Assembly (NCBI RefSeq): GCF_024807945.1
Contig: NZ_JANUFD010000005.1
Coordinates: forward strand, 248,001-312,000
DNA: 64,000 bases
Source: Pseudomonas sp. JUb42
Lineage (GTDB): Bacteria; Pseudomonadota; Gammaproteobacteria; Pseudomonadales; Pseudomonadaceae
Reading direction: 5' to 3'
A program made the position numbers and the translations under genes. Positions 53,779-62,399 of this stretch are shown here, piece by piece (within the stretch, counting starts at the first letter, position 1; the number at the start of each line of letters is the position of its first letter). The notes beneath the pieces were generated by a model. It had not been told where the DNA came from, ran no database searches, and worked only from the letters and a program-made list of their open reading frames with translations.

Positions 53779-56700
53779 ATGAATTTTTCTCAATTCTTTA
53801 TCTCGCGGCCGATCTTCGCAGCGGTACTTTCGCTGCTGATCCTGATCGCCGGTGCTATCTCGCTGTTCCAGTTGCCGATCAGTGAATACCCGGAAGTGGT
53901 GCCGCCGACCGTGGTCGTGCGTGCCAACTTCCCTGGCGCCAACCCGAAAGTGATCGGTGAAACCGTGGCAGCTCCCCTGGAGCAGGCCATCACCGGCGTC
54001 GAGAACATGCTGTACATGTCCTCGCAGGCCACTTCCGACGGCAAGCTGACCCTGACCATCACCTTCGCCCTGGGTACCAACCTGGACACCGCGCAGGTAC
54101 AGGTACAGAACCGTGTTACCCGCACCGAGCCGAAACTGCCGGAAGAAGTGACCCGTATCGGTATCACCGTGGACAAGGCATCGCCCGACCTGACCATGGT
54201 GGTCCACCTGACCTCCCCTGATCAGCGTTACGACATGCTGTACCTGTCCAACTACGCGGTACTCAACATCAAGGATGAGCTGGCTCGTCTCGGTGGTGTG
54301 GGTGACGTGCAGTTGTTCGGTATGGGTGACTACTCCCTGCGTGTCTGGCTGGACCCGAACAAAACCGCTTCGCGCAATATCACGGCCACCGACGTGGTCA
54401 ACGCCATTCGCGAGCAGAACCGCCAGGTAGCCGCCGGTCAACTGGGCGCCCCGCCCTCGCCGAGCGCCACCAGCTTCCAGATGTCGATCAACACTCAGGG
54501 CCGTCTGGTCACTGAAGAAGAGTTCGAAAACGTCATCGTTCGCGCAGGCGACAATGGCGAAATCACTCGTGTCAGAGACATTGCCCGGGTCGAGTTGGGC
54601 TCCAGCCAGTACGCCCTGCGTTCCTTGCTGAACAACCAGCCGGCCGTAGCGATCCCGATCTTCCAGCGCCCAGGCTCCAACGCCATCGACATTTCCAACG
54701 AAGTGCGCGGCGAAATGGAACTGCTGAAGAAAAGCTTCCCTGAAGGCATGGACTACAGCATCGTCTACGACCCAACCATCTTCGTGCGCGGTTCCATCGA
54801 GGCAGTGGTGCACACCTTGTTCGAAGCGCTGATCCTGGTGGTATTGGTCGTCATCCTGTTCCTGCAGACCTGGCGTGCCTCGATCATCCCGCTGGTTGCC
54901 GTACCGGTGTCGCTGATCGGTACCTTCGCCGTGATGCACCTGTTTGGCTTCTCGCTCAACGCCCTGTCGCTGTTCGGCCTGGTACTGGCCATCGGCATCG
55001 TGGTGGACGACGCCATCGTGGTGGTGGAGAACGTCGAGCGTAATATCGAACTCGGTCATGAACCGTTCGAAGCCACCAAGATCGCCATGCGTGAAGTGAC
55101 CGGCCCGATCATCGCCACGGCCCTGGTGCTCTGTGCGGTATTCGTCCCGGCGGCCTTCATCTCCGGCCTGACCGGTCAGTTCTACAAGCAGTTCGCCCTG
55201 ACCATCGCCATTTCGACGGTGATCTCGGCCTTCAACTCCCTGACCCTGTCCCCTGCCCTGGCAGCGGTATTGCTCAAGGCCCACGGCGCGCCGAAGGACG
55301 GCTTCTCCAGGTTCCTCGACAAGCTGTTGGGTGGCTGGCTGTTCCGTCCGTTCAACCGCTTCTTCGTCAAGGCCAGTAACGGCTACGTCAACTCGGTTGG
55401 CCGGGTCATCCGCTTCAGCGCCATCGCCGTCGTGGTGTATCTGGGCCTGATCGTCATGACCTGGCTGGGTTTCACCACCACGCCAACCGGCTTCGTACCG
55501 CCGCAGGACAAACAGTATCTGGTTGCCTTCGCGCAACTGCCGGATGCCGCCAGCCTGGACCGTACCGAAGACGTGATCAAACGCATGTCCGAGATCGCCC
55601 TCAAGCAGCCGGGCGTGGAAGCGGCGGTGGCCTTCCCCGGCCTGTCGATCAACGGTTTCACCAACAGCCCGAACTCCGGCATCGTCTTCGTGACCTTGAA
55701 GCCGTTCGAGGAGCGCAAGCTCGCCAGTGAATCAGCCGGCGCCATTGCCGGTCAGCTCAACGGCAAGTACGCGGCGATCCAGGAAGCCTACATGGCGATC
55801 TTCCCACCGCCGCCGGTACAGGGCCTGGGCACCATTGGCGGCTTCCGCCTGCAGATCGAAGACCGTGGCAACCTGGGTTACGACGAGCTGTATAAAGAAA
55901 CGATGAACATCATCGGCAAGAGCCGCAGCGTGCCGGAACTGGCTGCCCTGTTCACCAGTTACACCGTGAACGTGCCGCAAGTCGACGCCGCCATCGACCG
56001 TGAAAAAGCCAAGACCCTGGGCGTGCCGATCAGCGACATCTTCGACACCCTGCAGGTCTACCTGGGCTCGCTGTATGCCAACGACTTCAACCGTTTCGGT
56101 CGCACCTATCAGGTCAATATCCAGGCTGAACAACAGTTCCGTCAGGAAGCCGACCAGATTGGCCAGCTGAAAGTGCGCAACAACCGGGGCGAGATGATCC
56201 CTCTGGCGACACTGCTCAAGGTCACCGATACCTCCGGCCCTGACCGCGTCATGCACTACAACGGCTTCATCACCGCTGAAATCAACGGTGCCGCAGGTCC
56301 AGGCTACAGCTCGGGTCAGGCTCAGGCTGCGATGGAGAAACTGCTCAAGCAGGAACTGCCCAACGGCATGACCTACGAGTGGACCGACCTGACCTACCAA
56401 CAGATCCTGTCGGGCAACACCGCACTGCTGGTCTTCCCGCTCTGCGTACTGCTGGCCTTCCTGGTACTGGCTGCCCTGTATGAAAGCTGGAGCCTGCCAC
56501 TGGCGGTGATCCTGATCGTACCGATGACCCTGCTGTCGGCCATCGCCGGTGTGATCATTGCCGGTAGCGACAACAACATCTTCACCCAGATCGGCCTGAT
56601 CGTACTGGTGGGCCTGGCCTGTAAGAACGCGATTCTGATCGTCGAGTTCGCCAAGGACGAGCAAAGCAAGGGCAAGACTCCGCTGGAAGCCGTACTGGAA

Positions 56701-56970
56701 GCCTGCCGCCTGCGTCTGCGGCCGATCCTGATGACTTCCTTCGCCTTCATCATGGGTGTTGTGCCACTGGTCATGTCCAGCGGTGCCGGTGCTGAAATGC
56801 GTCATGCCATGGGTGTAGCGGTGTTCTCCGGGATGCTCGGGGTGACCTTCTTCGGCCTGTTGCTGACCCCGGTGTTCTTTGTCCTGATCCGCAACCACGT
56901 CGAACGCAAGGAAGCCCGCAAGGCGGCCAAGGCGCAAAGACTGCAAACCCTGAATCCGGAGGCGCATTAA
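53779..56970 (+). CDS. mexF: RND multidrug efflux transporter, MexF type
   Basis: 1063 residues, 12 transmembrane helices and two large periplasmic loops. The HAE1 opening MNFSQFFISRPIFAAVLSLLI, helix-4 proton-relay aspartates (GIVVDDAIVVVENVERNIELGH) and the C-terminal repeat PILMTSFAFIMGVVPLVMSSGAGAEMRHAMGVAV are all present. MexF expels chloramphenicol, fluoroquinolones and trimethoprim in P. aeruginosa, and also some quinolone signals. It lies 12 bases after mexE and overlaps oprN by one base (TAATG). Confidence 0.96.
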   Translation: MNFSQFFISRPIFAAVLSLLILIAGAISLFQLPISEYPEVVPPTVVVRANFPGANPKVIGETVAAPLEQAITGVENMLYMSSQATSDGKLTLTITFALGTNLDTAQVQVQNRVTRTEPKLPEEVTRIGITVDKASPDLTMVVHLTSPDQRYDMLYLSNYAVLNIKDELARLGGVGDVQLFGMGDYSLRVWLDPNKTASRNITATDVVNAIREQNRQVAAGQLGAPPSPSATSFQMSINTQGRLVTEEEFENVIVRAGDNGEITRVRDIARVELGSSQYALRSLLNNQPAVAIPIFQRPGSNAIDISNEVRGEMELLKKSFPEGMDYSIVYDPTIFVRGSIEAVVHTLFEALILVVLVVILFLQTWRASIIPLVAVPVSLIGTFAVMHLFGFSLNALSLFGLVLAIGIVVDDAIVVVENVERNIELGHEPFEATKIAMREVTGPIIATALVLCAVFVPAAFISGLTGQFYKQFALTIAISTVISAFNSLTLSPALAAVLLKAHGAPKDGFSRFLDKLLGGWLFRPFNRFFVKASNGYVNSVGRVIRFSAIAVVVYLGLIVMTWLGFTTTPTGFVPPQDKQYLVAFAQLPDAASLDRTEDVIKRMSEIALKQPGVEAAVAFPGLSINGFTNSPNSGIVFVTLKPFEERKLASESAGAIAGQLNGKYAAIQEAYMAIFPPPPVQGLGTIGGFRLQIEDRGNLGYDELYKETMNIIGKSRSVPELAALFTSYTVNVPQVDAAIDREKAKTLGVPISDIFDTLQVYLGSLYANDFNRFGRTYQVNIQAEQQFRQEADQIGQLKVRNNRGEMIPLATLLKVTDTSGPDRVMHYNGFITAEINGAAGPGYSSGQAQAAMEKLLKQELPNGMTYEWTDLTYQQILSGNTALLVFPLCVLLAFLVLAALYESWSLPLAVILIVPMTLLSAIAGVIIAGSDNNIFTQIGLIVLVGLACKNAILIVEFAKDEQSKGKTPLEAVLEACRLRLRPILMTSFAFIMGVVPLVMSSGAGAEMRHAMGVAVFSGMLGVTFFGLLLTPVFFVLIRNHVERKEARKAAKAQRLQTLNPEAH

Positions 56971-58367
56971 TGAGCGCGTTGAAACTCTTCCTCCCGAGCC
57001 TGTTGGTTCTGGCGCTGGCGGCCTGTGCCGTCGGCCCGGACTACAAGGCCCCGGACACGGCGCCGGCCAAGGTTGCCGCCGCCGCCCCGGGTAATTTTGA
57101 CCGCAGTCACGTCGATACCATCTGGTGGCAGCAATTCGACGATCCGACCCTGAACAAGCTGGTTGCCCAGTCGCTCAACGGTAACCGCGAACTGCGCGTG
57201 GCCTTCGCCCGCCTGAAAGCAGCCCGGGCCATCCGCGATGACGTCAGCAATGACGCCATGCCGGTGGTCACCAGCCGGGTCAGCAGCGATCAGGGCAAGG
57301 GGCAGCAACCCGGCGTGACCGAGCGCCGCGTGCACAGCGAACGTTACGATCTGGGCCTGGACATGGCCTGGGAAGTCGATCTGTTCGGCCGCATCCAGCG
57401 CGAGCTGGAAGCCGCCGACGCCGATCAGCAGGTCGCCGAGGCCAACCTGTATCAACTGCAGGTGACCCTCACGGCCGAAGTGGTCGATGCCTATGGCCAA
57501 CTGCGCGGCGCGCAACTGCGCGAATCCATTGCCCGGGACAACCTGAAAAACCAGCAGGACTCCCGTGGCGTGACCGCGCAACTGCGTGATGCCGGTGTCG
57601 GTAACGAACTGGACGTCGTGCGTGCCGATGCCCGCCTCGCTGCCGTCGAAGCCACTGTGCCGCAGCTGCAGGCCGAACAGGTTCGTCAGCGCAACCGTAT
57701 CGCGACTCTGCTGGGCGAGCGTCCGGAAACCCTGTCGATCGACCTGAGCCCGGCGAAACTGCCGGCCATCTCGAAAAACCTGTCCATCGGTGATCCGACC
57801 CAGGTACTGCGTCATCGTCCGGACATCATGTCGGCCGAACGCCAGCTGGCCGCTTCCACCGCACGGATTGGCGTCGCCACCGCCGACCTGTTCCCACGGG
57901 TCAGCCTCAGCGGCTTCCTCGGCTTCACCGCCGGGCGTGGCTCGCAGATCGGCTCGTCGGCAGCCAGGGCCTGGACCCTGGGCCCGAGCATCACCTGGGC
58001 CGCCTTCGACCTGGGCAGCGTGCGGGCCCGCCTGCGCGGCGCCAACGCCGATGCCGAAGGCTCCCTGGCGAACTACGAGCAGCAAGTGCTGCTGGCCCTT
58101 GAAGAGTCGGAAAACGCTTTCAGCGACTACGACAAACGCCAGCAACGTCTGCTCTCGCTGATTCGCCAGAGCGAAGCGAGCCGCTCCGCCGCCAACCTGG
58201 CGTCGGTGCAGTATCGCGAAGGTACGGCTGACTTCCTGGTGCTGCTGGATGCCGAGCGCGAGCGCCTGGCCGCCGAAGACTCCCAGGCCTTGGCCGAAAT
58301 CGACCTGTATCGCGGCATTGTCTCGATCTACAAGGCCCTGGGCGGCGGCTGGTCGCCACAGGCCTGA
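56970..58367 (+). CDS. oprN: Outer-membrane efflux channel, OprN type
   Basis: 465 residues, a TolC-fold outer-membrane lipoprotein with lipobox LAACA (Cys19) and the N-terminal AVGPDYKAPDT typical of OprM/OprN. Two repeats of coiled-coil helices follow (FDDPTLNKLVAQSLNGNRELRVAFARLKAAR). It completes the MexEF-OprN tripartite pump. The ATG shares one base with the mexF stop, so the three genes are a single operon; an intrinsic terminator follows 19 bases after the stop. Confidence 0.94.
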   Translation: MSALKLFLPSLLVLALAACAVGPDYKAPDTAPAKVAAAAPGNFDRSHVDTIWWQQFDDPTLNKLVAQSLNGNRELRVAFARLKAARAIRDDVSNDAMPVVTSRVSSDQGKGQQPGVTERRVHSERYDLGLDMAWEVDLFGRIQRELEAADADQQVAEANLYQLQVTLTAEVVDAYGQLRGAQLRESIARDNLKNQQDSRGVTAQLRDAGVGNELDVVRADARLAAVEATVPQLQAEQVRQRNRIATLLGERPETLSIDLSPAKLPAISKNLSIGDPTQVLRHRPDIMSAERQLAASTARIGVATADLFPRVSLSGFLGFTAGRGSQIGSSAARAWTLGPSITWAAFDLGSVRARLRGANADAEGSLANYEQQVLLALEESENAFSDYDKRQQRLLSLIRQSEASRSAANLASVQYREGTADFLVLLDAERERLAAEDSQALAEIDLYRGIVSIYKALGGGWSPQA

Positions 58368-58386
58368 CGTTTACCCCGCTGCAACA

Positions 58387-58421
58387 GCCCCGCGCCCCCT
58401 CAGGGTCGCGGGGCTTTTTTT
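58387..58421 (+). terminator. Intrinsic terminator of mexEF-oprN
   Basis: GCCCCGCG and CGCGGGGC form an 8-bp stem around a 12-base loop, followed by seven Ts. Confidence 0.92.
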
Positions 58422-58458
58422 GTCTGCACAACAGCGGTTGAGCTCGAACTGTTGGGCC

Positions 58459-58509
58459 GAATTCTGTGATTGCGAATTCCGTGGTTGCGAATTCTGTGGG
58501 AGCGAATTC
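58459..58509. repeat. Three 15-base tandem repeats adjoining a REPIN
   Basis: Units GAATTCTGTGATTGC, GAATTCCGTGGTTGC and GAATTCTGTGGGAGC start at 58459, 58474 and 58489, and a fourth GAATTC opens the REPIN arm at 58504. They look like a slipped, partly duplicated family D REP arm. Confidence 0.75.
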
Positions 58510-58590
58510 ATTCGCGAAGAGGTCAGTACATCCACCGCATCTGCATCGCTTGGAATACCGCTTTCGCGAATGAATTCGCTCCTACAAGAT
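58493..58590. repeat. REPIN, family D
   Basis: CTGTGGGAGCGAATTCATTC and GAATGAATTCGCTCCTACAA in inverted orientation, about 50 bases apart, in the 340-base gap (58368-58707) between oprN and the TPR protein gene; the last 100 bases of that gap are gene-free. Confidence 0.85.
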
Positions 58591-58707
58591 TCGGCTCCCA
58601 CATTAAGTGGCATTACTACCCAATATTTCCTGTTGTTTGGCCAGTGCCGTTTGACACACGCCGGACACTCCCCGAAGCTGCATGACGTCAAAGATGTGGA
58701 TACCGGT

Positions 58708-59808
58708 ATGCCCCAACTGCCCTCGCAAGGCTTCCTCGCTGATCCCAAGACCCGTCGCCGGACAATCGTCATCGCACTGGCCGTGCTATTGATCGCGATT
58801 GTCCTCGGCCTGTGGTGGGGCCGCAGCCGCCCTGCTCCGGCCATTGTCCAGCCGGTGCTCAGCCATACCTATACCGAGGCGCTGGAAATGGCCCATGGCG
58901 GCAAGCCGGGCGCCGCACGAGTGCTCTATCAACAGCTGGCCCGAACAGATCTTTCCGACATTCGCCGCGCCAGCCTGCTCAGCGAGCTGCCCAATTACGC
59001 CGGCCCCCAGTCCATGAAGCTGCTCGGCGCCGACCTGCGCCATTCATCGCCCATGATTCGCCAGGCAGCCATCGAGGCCGGGGCACGCCTTACCGACGGT
59101 GCCCCACGCAGCCTGCTGCTCGGCCCCTGTCTCGACGACGCCGAGCCAAGCGTGCGTTTCGCCGCAGCACGCGCCCTGCTGGACCTGTCGCCAGATGACC
59201 TGGGCTTGTATTACGAGGCGCTGCAAAAGGTTGTCGAACAGAATCAGCAAGCCTTGGCCGCCCAACCACCCAACGGTCAGAGCCTGCTGCAACTGGCCAG
59301 ACTCTACGTGCATAACGAGGCTTATGCGCAGGCAAACAAGACCTTGCAACAGGCCCTGAGCCTGGAGCCGAACAATGTCCAGGCCGGTATCGCCCTGATC
59401 AATCTGGCCGATCGCCAGGGCCAGACCGAGCCGGCCCGCCAGCTCCTGAGCCAGTGGCTGGAACGCCATCCGCAGTCGCCGCAGCTGCAGCATGCGCTGG
59501 GGATGTGGCTGCTGCGTCATGGCCAGAACGAATATGCCCTGCTGGCCCTGACCAAGGCGCTGGAACTGGACCCGGAGAACAATGCCTATCGCTATGATCT
59601 GGCCGTGGCCCTGCACGATCAGGATCAGCTGGAGGCGGCGCAGAAGCAGCTGGCGGAAATCCTTCAGCGTCAGCCGGCCGACCGCCGTGCCCGGGTGCTG
59701 CTCATCGGCTACTGGAAAGAAAACGGCCAGTTACAGAAAGTGCAGGTGTTACTCGCCGAGTTAGAGCAGCAGAACCCCGACGACCCTGCCCTGCAACAGG
59801 GACTATAG
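58708..59808 (+). CDS. Membrane-anchored TPR-repeat protein
   Basis: 366 residues. A single transmembrane helix near the N-terminus (about 21-37, IVIALAVLLIAIVLGLWWG) leaves a short cytoplasmic end (PKTRRR) and a large periplasmic part. Residues 40-130 may be HEAT-like (SSPMIRQAAIEAGARL; EPSVRFAAARALLDL), and from about residue 190 several tetratricopeptide repeats follow (ARLYVHNEAYAQANKTLQQALSLEP; YALLALTKALELDPEN). It is probably an adaptor for envelope protein complexes; no function can be assigned. ATG at 58708 chosen because upstream frame contains REP sequence; ribosome site weak (GGATACCGG). Confidence 0.78.
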   Translation: MPQLPSQGFLADPKTRRRTIVIALAVLLIAIVLGLWWGRSRPAPAIVQPVLSHTYTEALEMAHGGKPGAARVLYQQLARTDLSDIRRASLLSELPNYAGPQSMKLLGADLRHSSPMIRQAAIEAGARLTDGAPRSLLLGPCLDDAEPSVRFAAARALLDLSPDDLGLYYEALQKVVEQNQQALAAQPPNGQSLLQLARLYVHNEAYAQANKTLQQALSLEPNNVQAGIALINLADRQGQTEPARQLLSQWLERHPQSPQLQHALGMWLLRHGQNEYALLALTKALELDPENNAYRYDLAVALHDQDQLEAAQKQLAEILQRQPADRRARVLLIGYWKENGQLQKVQVLLAELEQQNPDDPALQQGL

Positions 59809-60156
59809 TGCCAATCTAGAGCACGGCCAGACCCCCTGTTATCAGAAATAACTTACAAGCGACTTCCTCTGACAACACCCTTTTGCGTAGGAAGTCGCGT
59901 TCATGTTTTTTATTTCATAAAGCCAATTGCATACAGAGTGTTTTCTAACTCGAAAAAAACGTGCATGATTTACCTGCAACCGATTACAACTACCCCTCTT
60001 GAGCTGTTGCGATACTGGAAGTGACCCTTTAGTTTCAGTGACAGGTCAACGCGTATTGATACCCGGGTAGCGAACCAATGAGCGAATCGGCCGGAACTTC
60101 TAGTCTTATCGCTTTGCCAGGCTGGTCACAGCCACCCCATTGCCGGAGTATTTTAT
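59809..60156. other. Intergenic region upstream of mvaU
   Basis: 348 bases, AT-rich in the middle (59900-59980), no gene seen. It must contain the mvaU promoter; H-NS-type proteins often bind such AT-rich DNA, possibly for autoregulation. Confidence 0.5.
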
Positions 60157-60519
60157 TTGTCCAGACTTGCCGAATTTCGAGCAGCAGAAAAAGCCCTTCA
60201 GGAGCAGCTGGCGCAGCTGGAGTCCTTGAAGAATGACGTCGGGCTGAAGAAGGAAATTGAATTCGAACAGAAGCTCCAGGAGCTGATGAAGAGCTACGAC
60301 AAGGGTCTGCGCGACATCATCGCTATCCTCGACCCGAATACCGCATCCATCAGCGCTGTAGCGCCAGGCCCGAAACGCCGCCGCGCACGCGTGGTCAAGG
60401 TCTATCAGAACCCGCATACCGGCGAGCTGATCGAGACCAAGGGCGGTAATCATCGCGGCTTGAAGTCGTGGAAAGAGCAATACGGCGTCGACACAGTAGA
60501 TTCCTGGTTGCGTGCCTGA
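60157..60519 (+). CDS. mvaU: MvaT/MvaU-family H-NS-like xenogeneic silencer
   Basis: 120 residues, typical of the family. N-terminal coiled-coil for oligomerisation (SRLAEFRAAEKALQEQLAQLESLKNDVGLKKEIEFEQKLQELM), a linker (KRRRARVVK) and the C-terminal DNA-binding part (YQNPHTGELIETKGGNHRGLKSWKEQYG), whose GGNHR matches MvaT/MvaU. These proteins coat AT-rich, often horizontally acquired DNA and repress it. The start is TTG at 60157: GGAG lies eight bases upstream and no ATG or GTG fits. The sequence resembles MvaU more than MvaT at its N-terminus, so the symbol is tentative between the paralogues. A terminator follows. Confidence 0.9.
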   Translation: MSRLAEFRAAEKALQEQLAQLESLKNDVGLKKEIEFEQKLQELMKSYDKGLRDIIAILDPNTASISAVAPGPKRRRARVVKVYQNPHTGELIETKGGNHRGLKSWKEQYGVDTVDSWLRA

Positions 60520-60536
60520 TCCCGCGCTGTAATCTG

Positions 60537-60564
60537 AAAAGCCCTGTTAATTCAGGGCTTTTTA
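60537..60564 (+). terminator. Intrinsic terminator of mvaU
   Basis: AAAAGCCCTG and CAGGGCTTTTT form a stem with a 6-base loop, with a T-run, 18 bases after the stop. Confidence 0.9.
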
Positions 60565-61040
60565 TTATCCGTCAAGACCCCTTCCGCGAATCCTCAAATA
60601 CGTTCAGCAAAGCGACAGCTATACAGCGTCGGCAACCGTATAATTTCGTTCATTTCTTGCAGCTGCAAACTGATACCGCGATCACTCAGACATTTCTTAC
60701 AACTAAAGTGTTATCTCTTTTTCGCGCAAGCGCTAGAAAAATGACGTCAATAAAGTTCTATCACACTGTTATTAGCAAGCGTTCTTGACAGAACAAAGAC
60801 GTCTAACTCAGATCCGTAACTCCGCCGAAATAAATACCCGTCGCTTCCAATTAGCTTGTAGGAATCTTCCTTTTAACGAGAGGAATTGGTCTAGACCGGC
60901 GTAGTCCTTCACATTTTTTTCACATCAATTCTTACAGGATGAAAGCAGCTAAAGGATTAGCACCCCATGCCCGCTTCGGCGGGCTTCTTTATGCCTGTCG
61001 TTTTTACCTGCCCTCCTGACGGCTACTGCCGAGCCTTCCT
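60565..61040. other. Intergenic region with possible small RNA
   Basis: 476 bases with no protein gene I can support. A compact hairpin terminator (60968-60991) ends a stretch that otherwise has no gene on the plus strand, so a small RNA could be made from about 60850-60990. I see no recognisable family. Confidence 0.35.
60968..60991 (+). terminator. Intrinsic terminator with no gene upstream
   Basis: GCCCGC-TTCG-GCGGGC followed by TTCTTT. The nearest upstream plus-strand gene, mvaU, already has its own terminator at 60537. Confidence 0.75.
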
Positions 61041-61583
61041 CTAAGGGTCGACATTCAGACGCAAGCCGTCGCGAATACGCAGCACCTCTTCCTTATTGGC
61101 TTCGTAGCCCTGCGCAGAACCTGCGTAGGACAGTGACCAGGCCATTTCCCTGCTGGCTGCGGCAACCAGGGTCTGGGTCATGACATGGCCGCCGTTCTGG
61201 GTGATGGTGCAGGTGGTTTCCAACGAGGCAACACCACTGAGGGTGCCGGGCTTCACCTGGGTACAGACGCTCTGGAAGCCGCTGCGGACAAAATTGATCT
61301 GCACCGCCTTGCGCATCTCCAGCAGCACGCCCTGGACATTGACCTCATGGCCCGCCTGCAGGCGCGACTGGCTCAACTCTACGACCATTGCCGGATTACC
61401 GGCCTGATCCTTTTTCACTGCACGCTGTCTCATTTGCAGCGACGACTGTGCATCGGCTACAGGTAACGACTCCACTTCCCAGTCCGCCGGCCAGACAACC
61501 AGGGTGTCGGCGGCGTTGACGGCCCCCGAGGCAAGCGTAATAAACAGGGCCAGGAATGAGTGACGGTATTGCAGGCAGATCAT
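61041..61583 (-). CDS. Secreted/periplasmic protein, DUF4946-like
   Basis: 180 residues with a Sec signal peptide (HSFLALFITLASGAVNA|ADT). The mature part begins LVVWPADWEVESLPVADAQSS, the WPxxW-type opening of DUF4946 proteins in pseudomonads, and continues with a conserved two-cysteine region (VCTQVKPGT; LETTCTI). Function unknown. I start at the ATG at 61583 because it gives the signal peptide; longer frames upstream give improbable polar sequence. It stands alone, divergent from gloA (146-base gap). Confidence 0.7.
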   Translation of the reverse strand: MICLQYRHSFLALFITLASGAVNAADTLVVWPADWEVESLPVADAQSSLQMRQRAVKKDQAGNPAMVVELSQSRLQAGHEVNVQGVLLEMRKAVQINFVRSGFQSVCTQVKPGTLSGVASLETTCTITQNGGHVMTQTLVAAASREMAWSLSYAGSAQGYEANKEEVLRIRDGLRLNVDP

Positions 61584-61728
61584 GGTGGGCGCTACCAGAA
61601 CAAAGAGGCGGAAATTCTGAGCCCCCGCCCTGCCCACAGGCAAGGACTTATATCGATGTACAGGTTTGCACCACCTGTCTTGCGCCGTATCATTCGCCCA
61701 TCTTTTCACCCTCTCAACGGAGACATCC

Positions 61729-62250
61729 ATGAGCCTGCATGAACTCAACACCTTCCCGGGCGTGACCGCTGAACCTGAAGCCGCCACCCGCCAGTTCGTG
61801 TTCAACCACACCATGCTGCGGGTCAAGGACGCCACCGCCTCCCTGGACTTCTACACACGCATCCTGGGCTTCAGCCTGGTGGAAAAGCGTGATTTCCCGG
61901 AAGCGGAATTCAGCCTGTATTTCCTCGCCCTGGTCGACAAGGCGCAAATCCCTGCCGATGACGCGGCCCGCACGCAATGGATGAAGTCGATTCCTGGCAT
62001 CCTCGAACTGACCCACAACCACGGCACGGAAAACGATCCGGCGTTCAGCTACCACGACGGCAACACCGACCCGCGCGGTTTCGGCCATATCTGTATCTCG
62101 GTACCGGACGTGCAAAGCGCCTGCGCGCGCTTCGAAGCGCTGAACGTGCCCTTCCAGAAACGCCTGAGCGACGGCCGCATGAAAAGCCTGGCCTTCATCA
62201 AGGACCCGGACGGCTACTGGGTAGAGATCATTCAGCCTGCGCCGATGTAA
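61729..62250 (+). CDS. gloA: Lactoylglutathione lyase, long (zinc-type) glyoxalase I
   Basis: 173 residues, the length of the zinc-type glyoxalase I of pseudomonads (and of eukaryotes). NHTMLRVKDATASLDFYTRILGFSLVEK is typical, with likely metal ligands His27, Glu93 (ILELTHNHG), His120 (GFGHICISVPD) and Glu166 (DGYWVEIIQP). It converts the methylglyoxal-glutathione adduct to S-lactoylglutathione, a detoxification step. GGAGAC lies about six bases before the ATG at 61729. A REPIN and a bidirectional terminator separate it from the convergent ahpF. Confidence 0.94.
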   Translation: MSLHELNTFPGVTAEPEAATRQFVFNHTMLRVKDATASLDFYTRILGFSLVEKRDFPEAEFSLYFLALVDKAQIPADDAARTQWMKSIPGILELTHNHGTENDPAFSYHDGNTDPRGFGHICISVPDVQSACARFEALNVPFQKRLSDGRMKSLAFIKDPDGYWVEIIQPAPM

Positions 62251-62276
62251 CGCCTTACCGACCTCGTGCGAGTAAC

Positions 62277-62328
62277 GTAGGACCGGCTTCAGCCGGGAGG
62301 GCGCCCTCGCGGCTAAAGCCGCTCCTAC
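62277..62328. repeat. REPIN, family A
   Basis: GTAGGACCGGCTTCAGCCGG and CGGCTAAAGCCGCTCCTAC in inverted orientation, between gloA and the terminator. Confidence 0.8.
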
Positions 62329-62344
62329 GGTCGATAAACGCCCA

Positions 62345-62383
62345 CAAAAAAACCCTGCCTGTGCAAACATGGCAGGGTTTTTT
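62345..62383. terminator. Bidirectional intrinsic terminator, gloA and ahpF
   Basis: AACCCTGCC and GGCAGGGTT form a 9-bp stem with an 11-base loop; A-run before and T-run after make it work on both strands. Confidence 0.9.
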
Positions 62384-62399
62384 ATGGCTTGCGAAGCGA

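Noticed and set aside
52531..55536. Open frame of about 1000 codons on the minus strand
   Set aside because: It lies wholly antisense to mexE and mexF in a GC-rich codon context; its translation has no family resemblance and is explained by codon bias.
60939..61019. Short ORF (26 codons) across the orphan terminator
   Set aside because: Its PHARFGGLL part is only the translation of the GCCCGC-TTCG-GCGGGC hairpin, a common annotation artefact, and there is no ribosome site at a workable distance.
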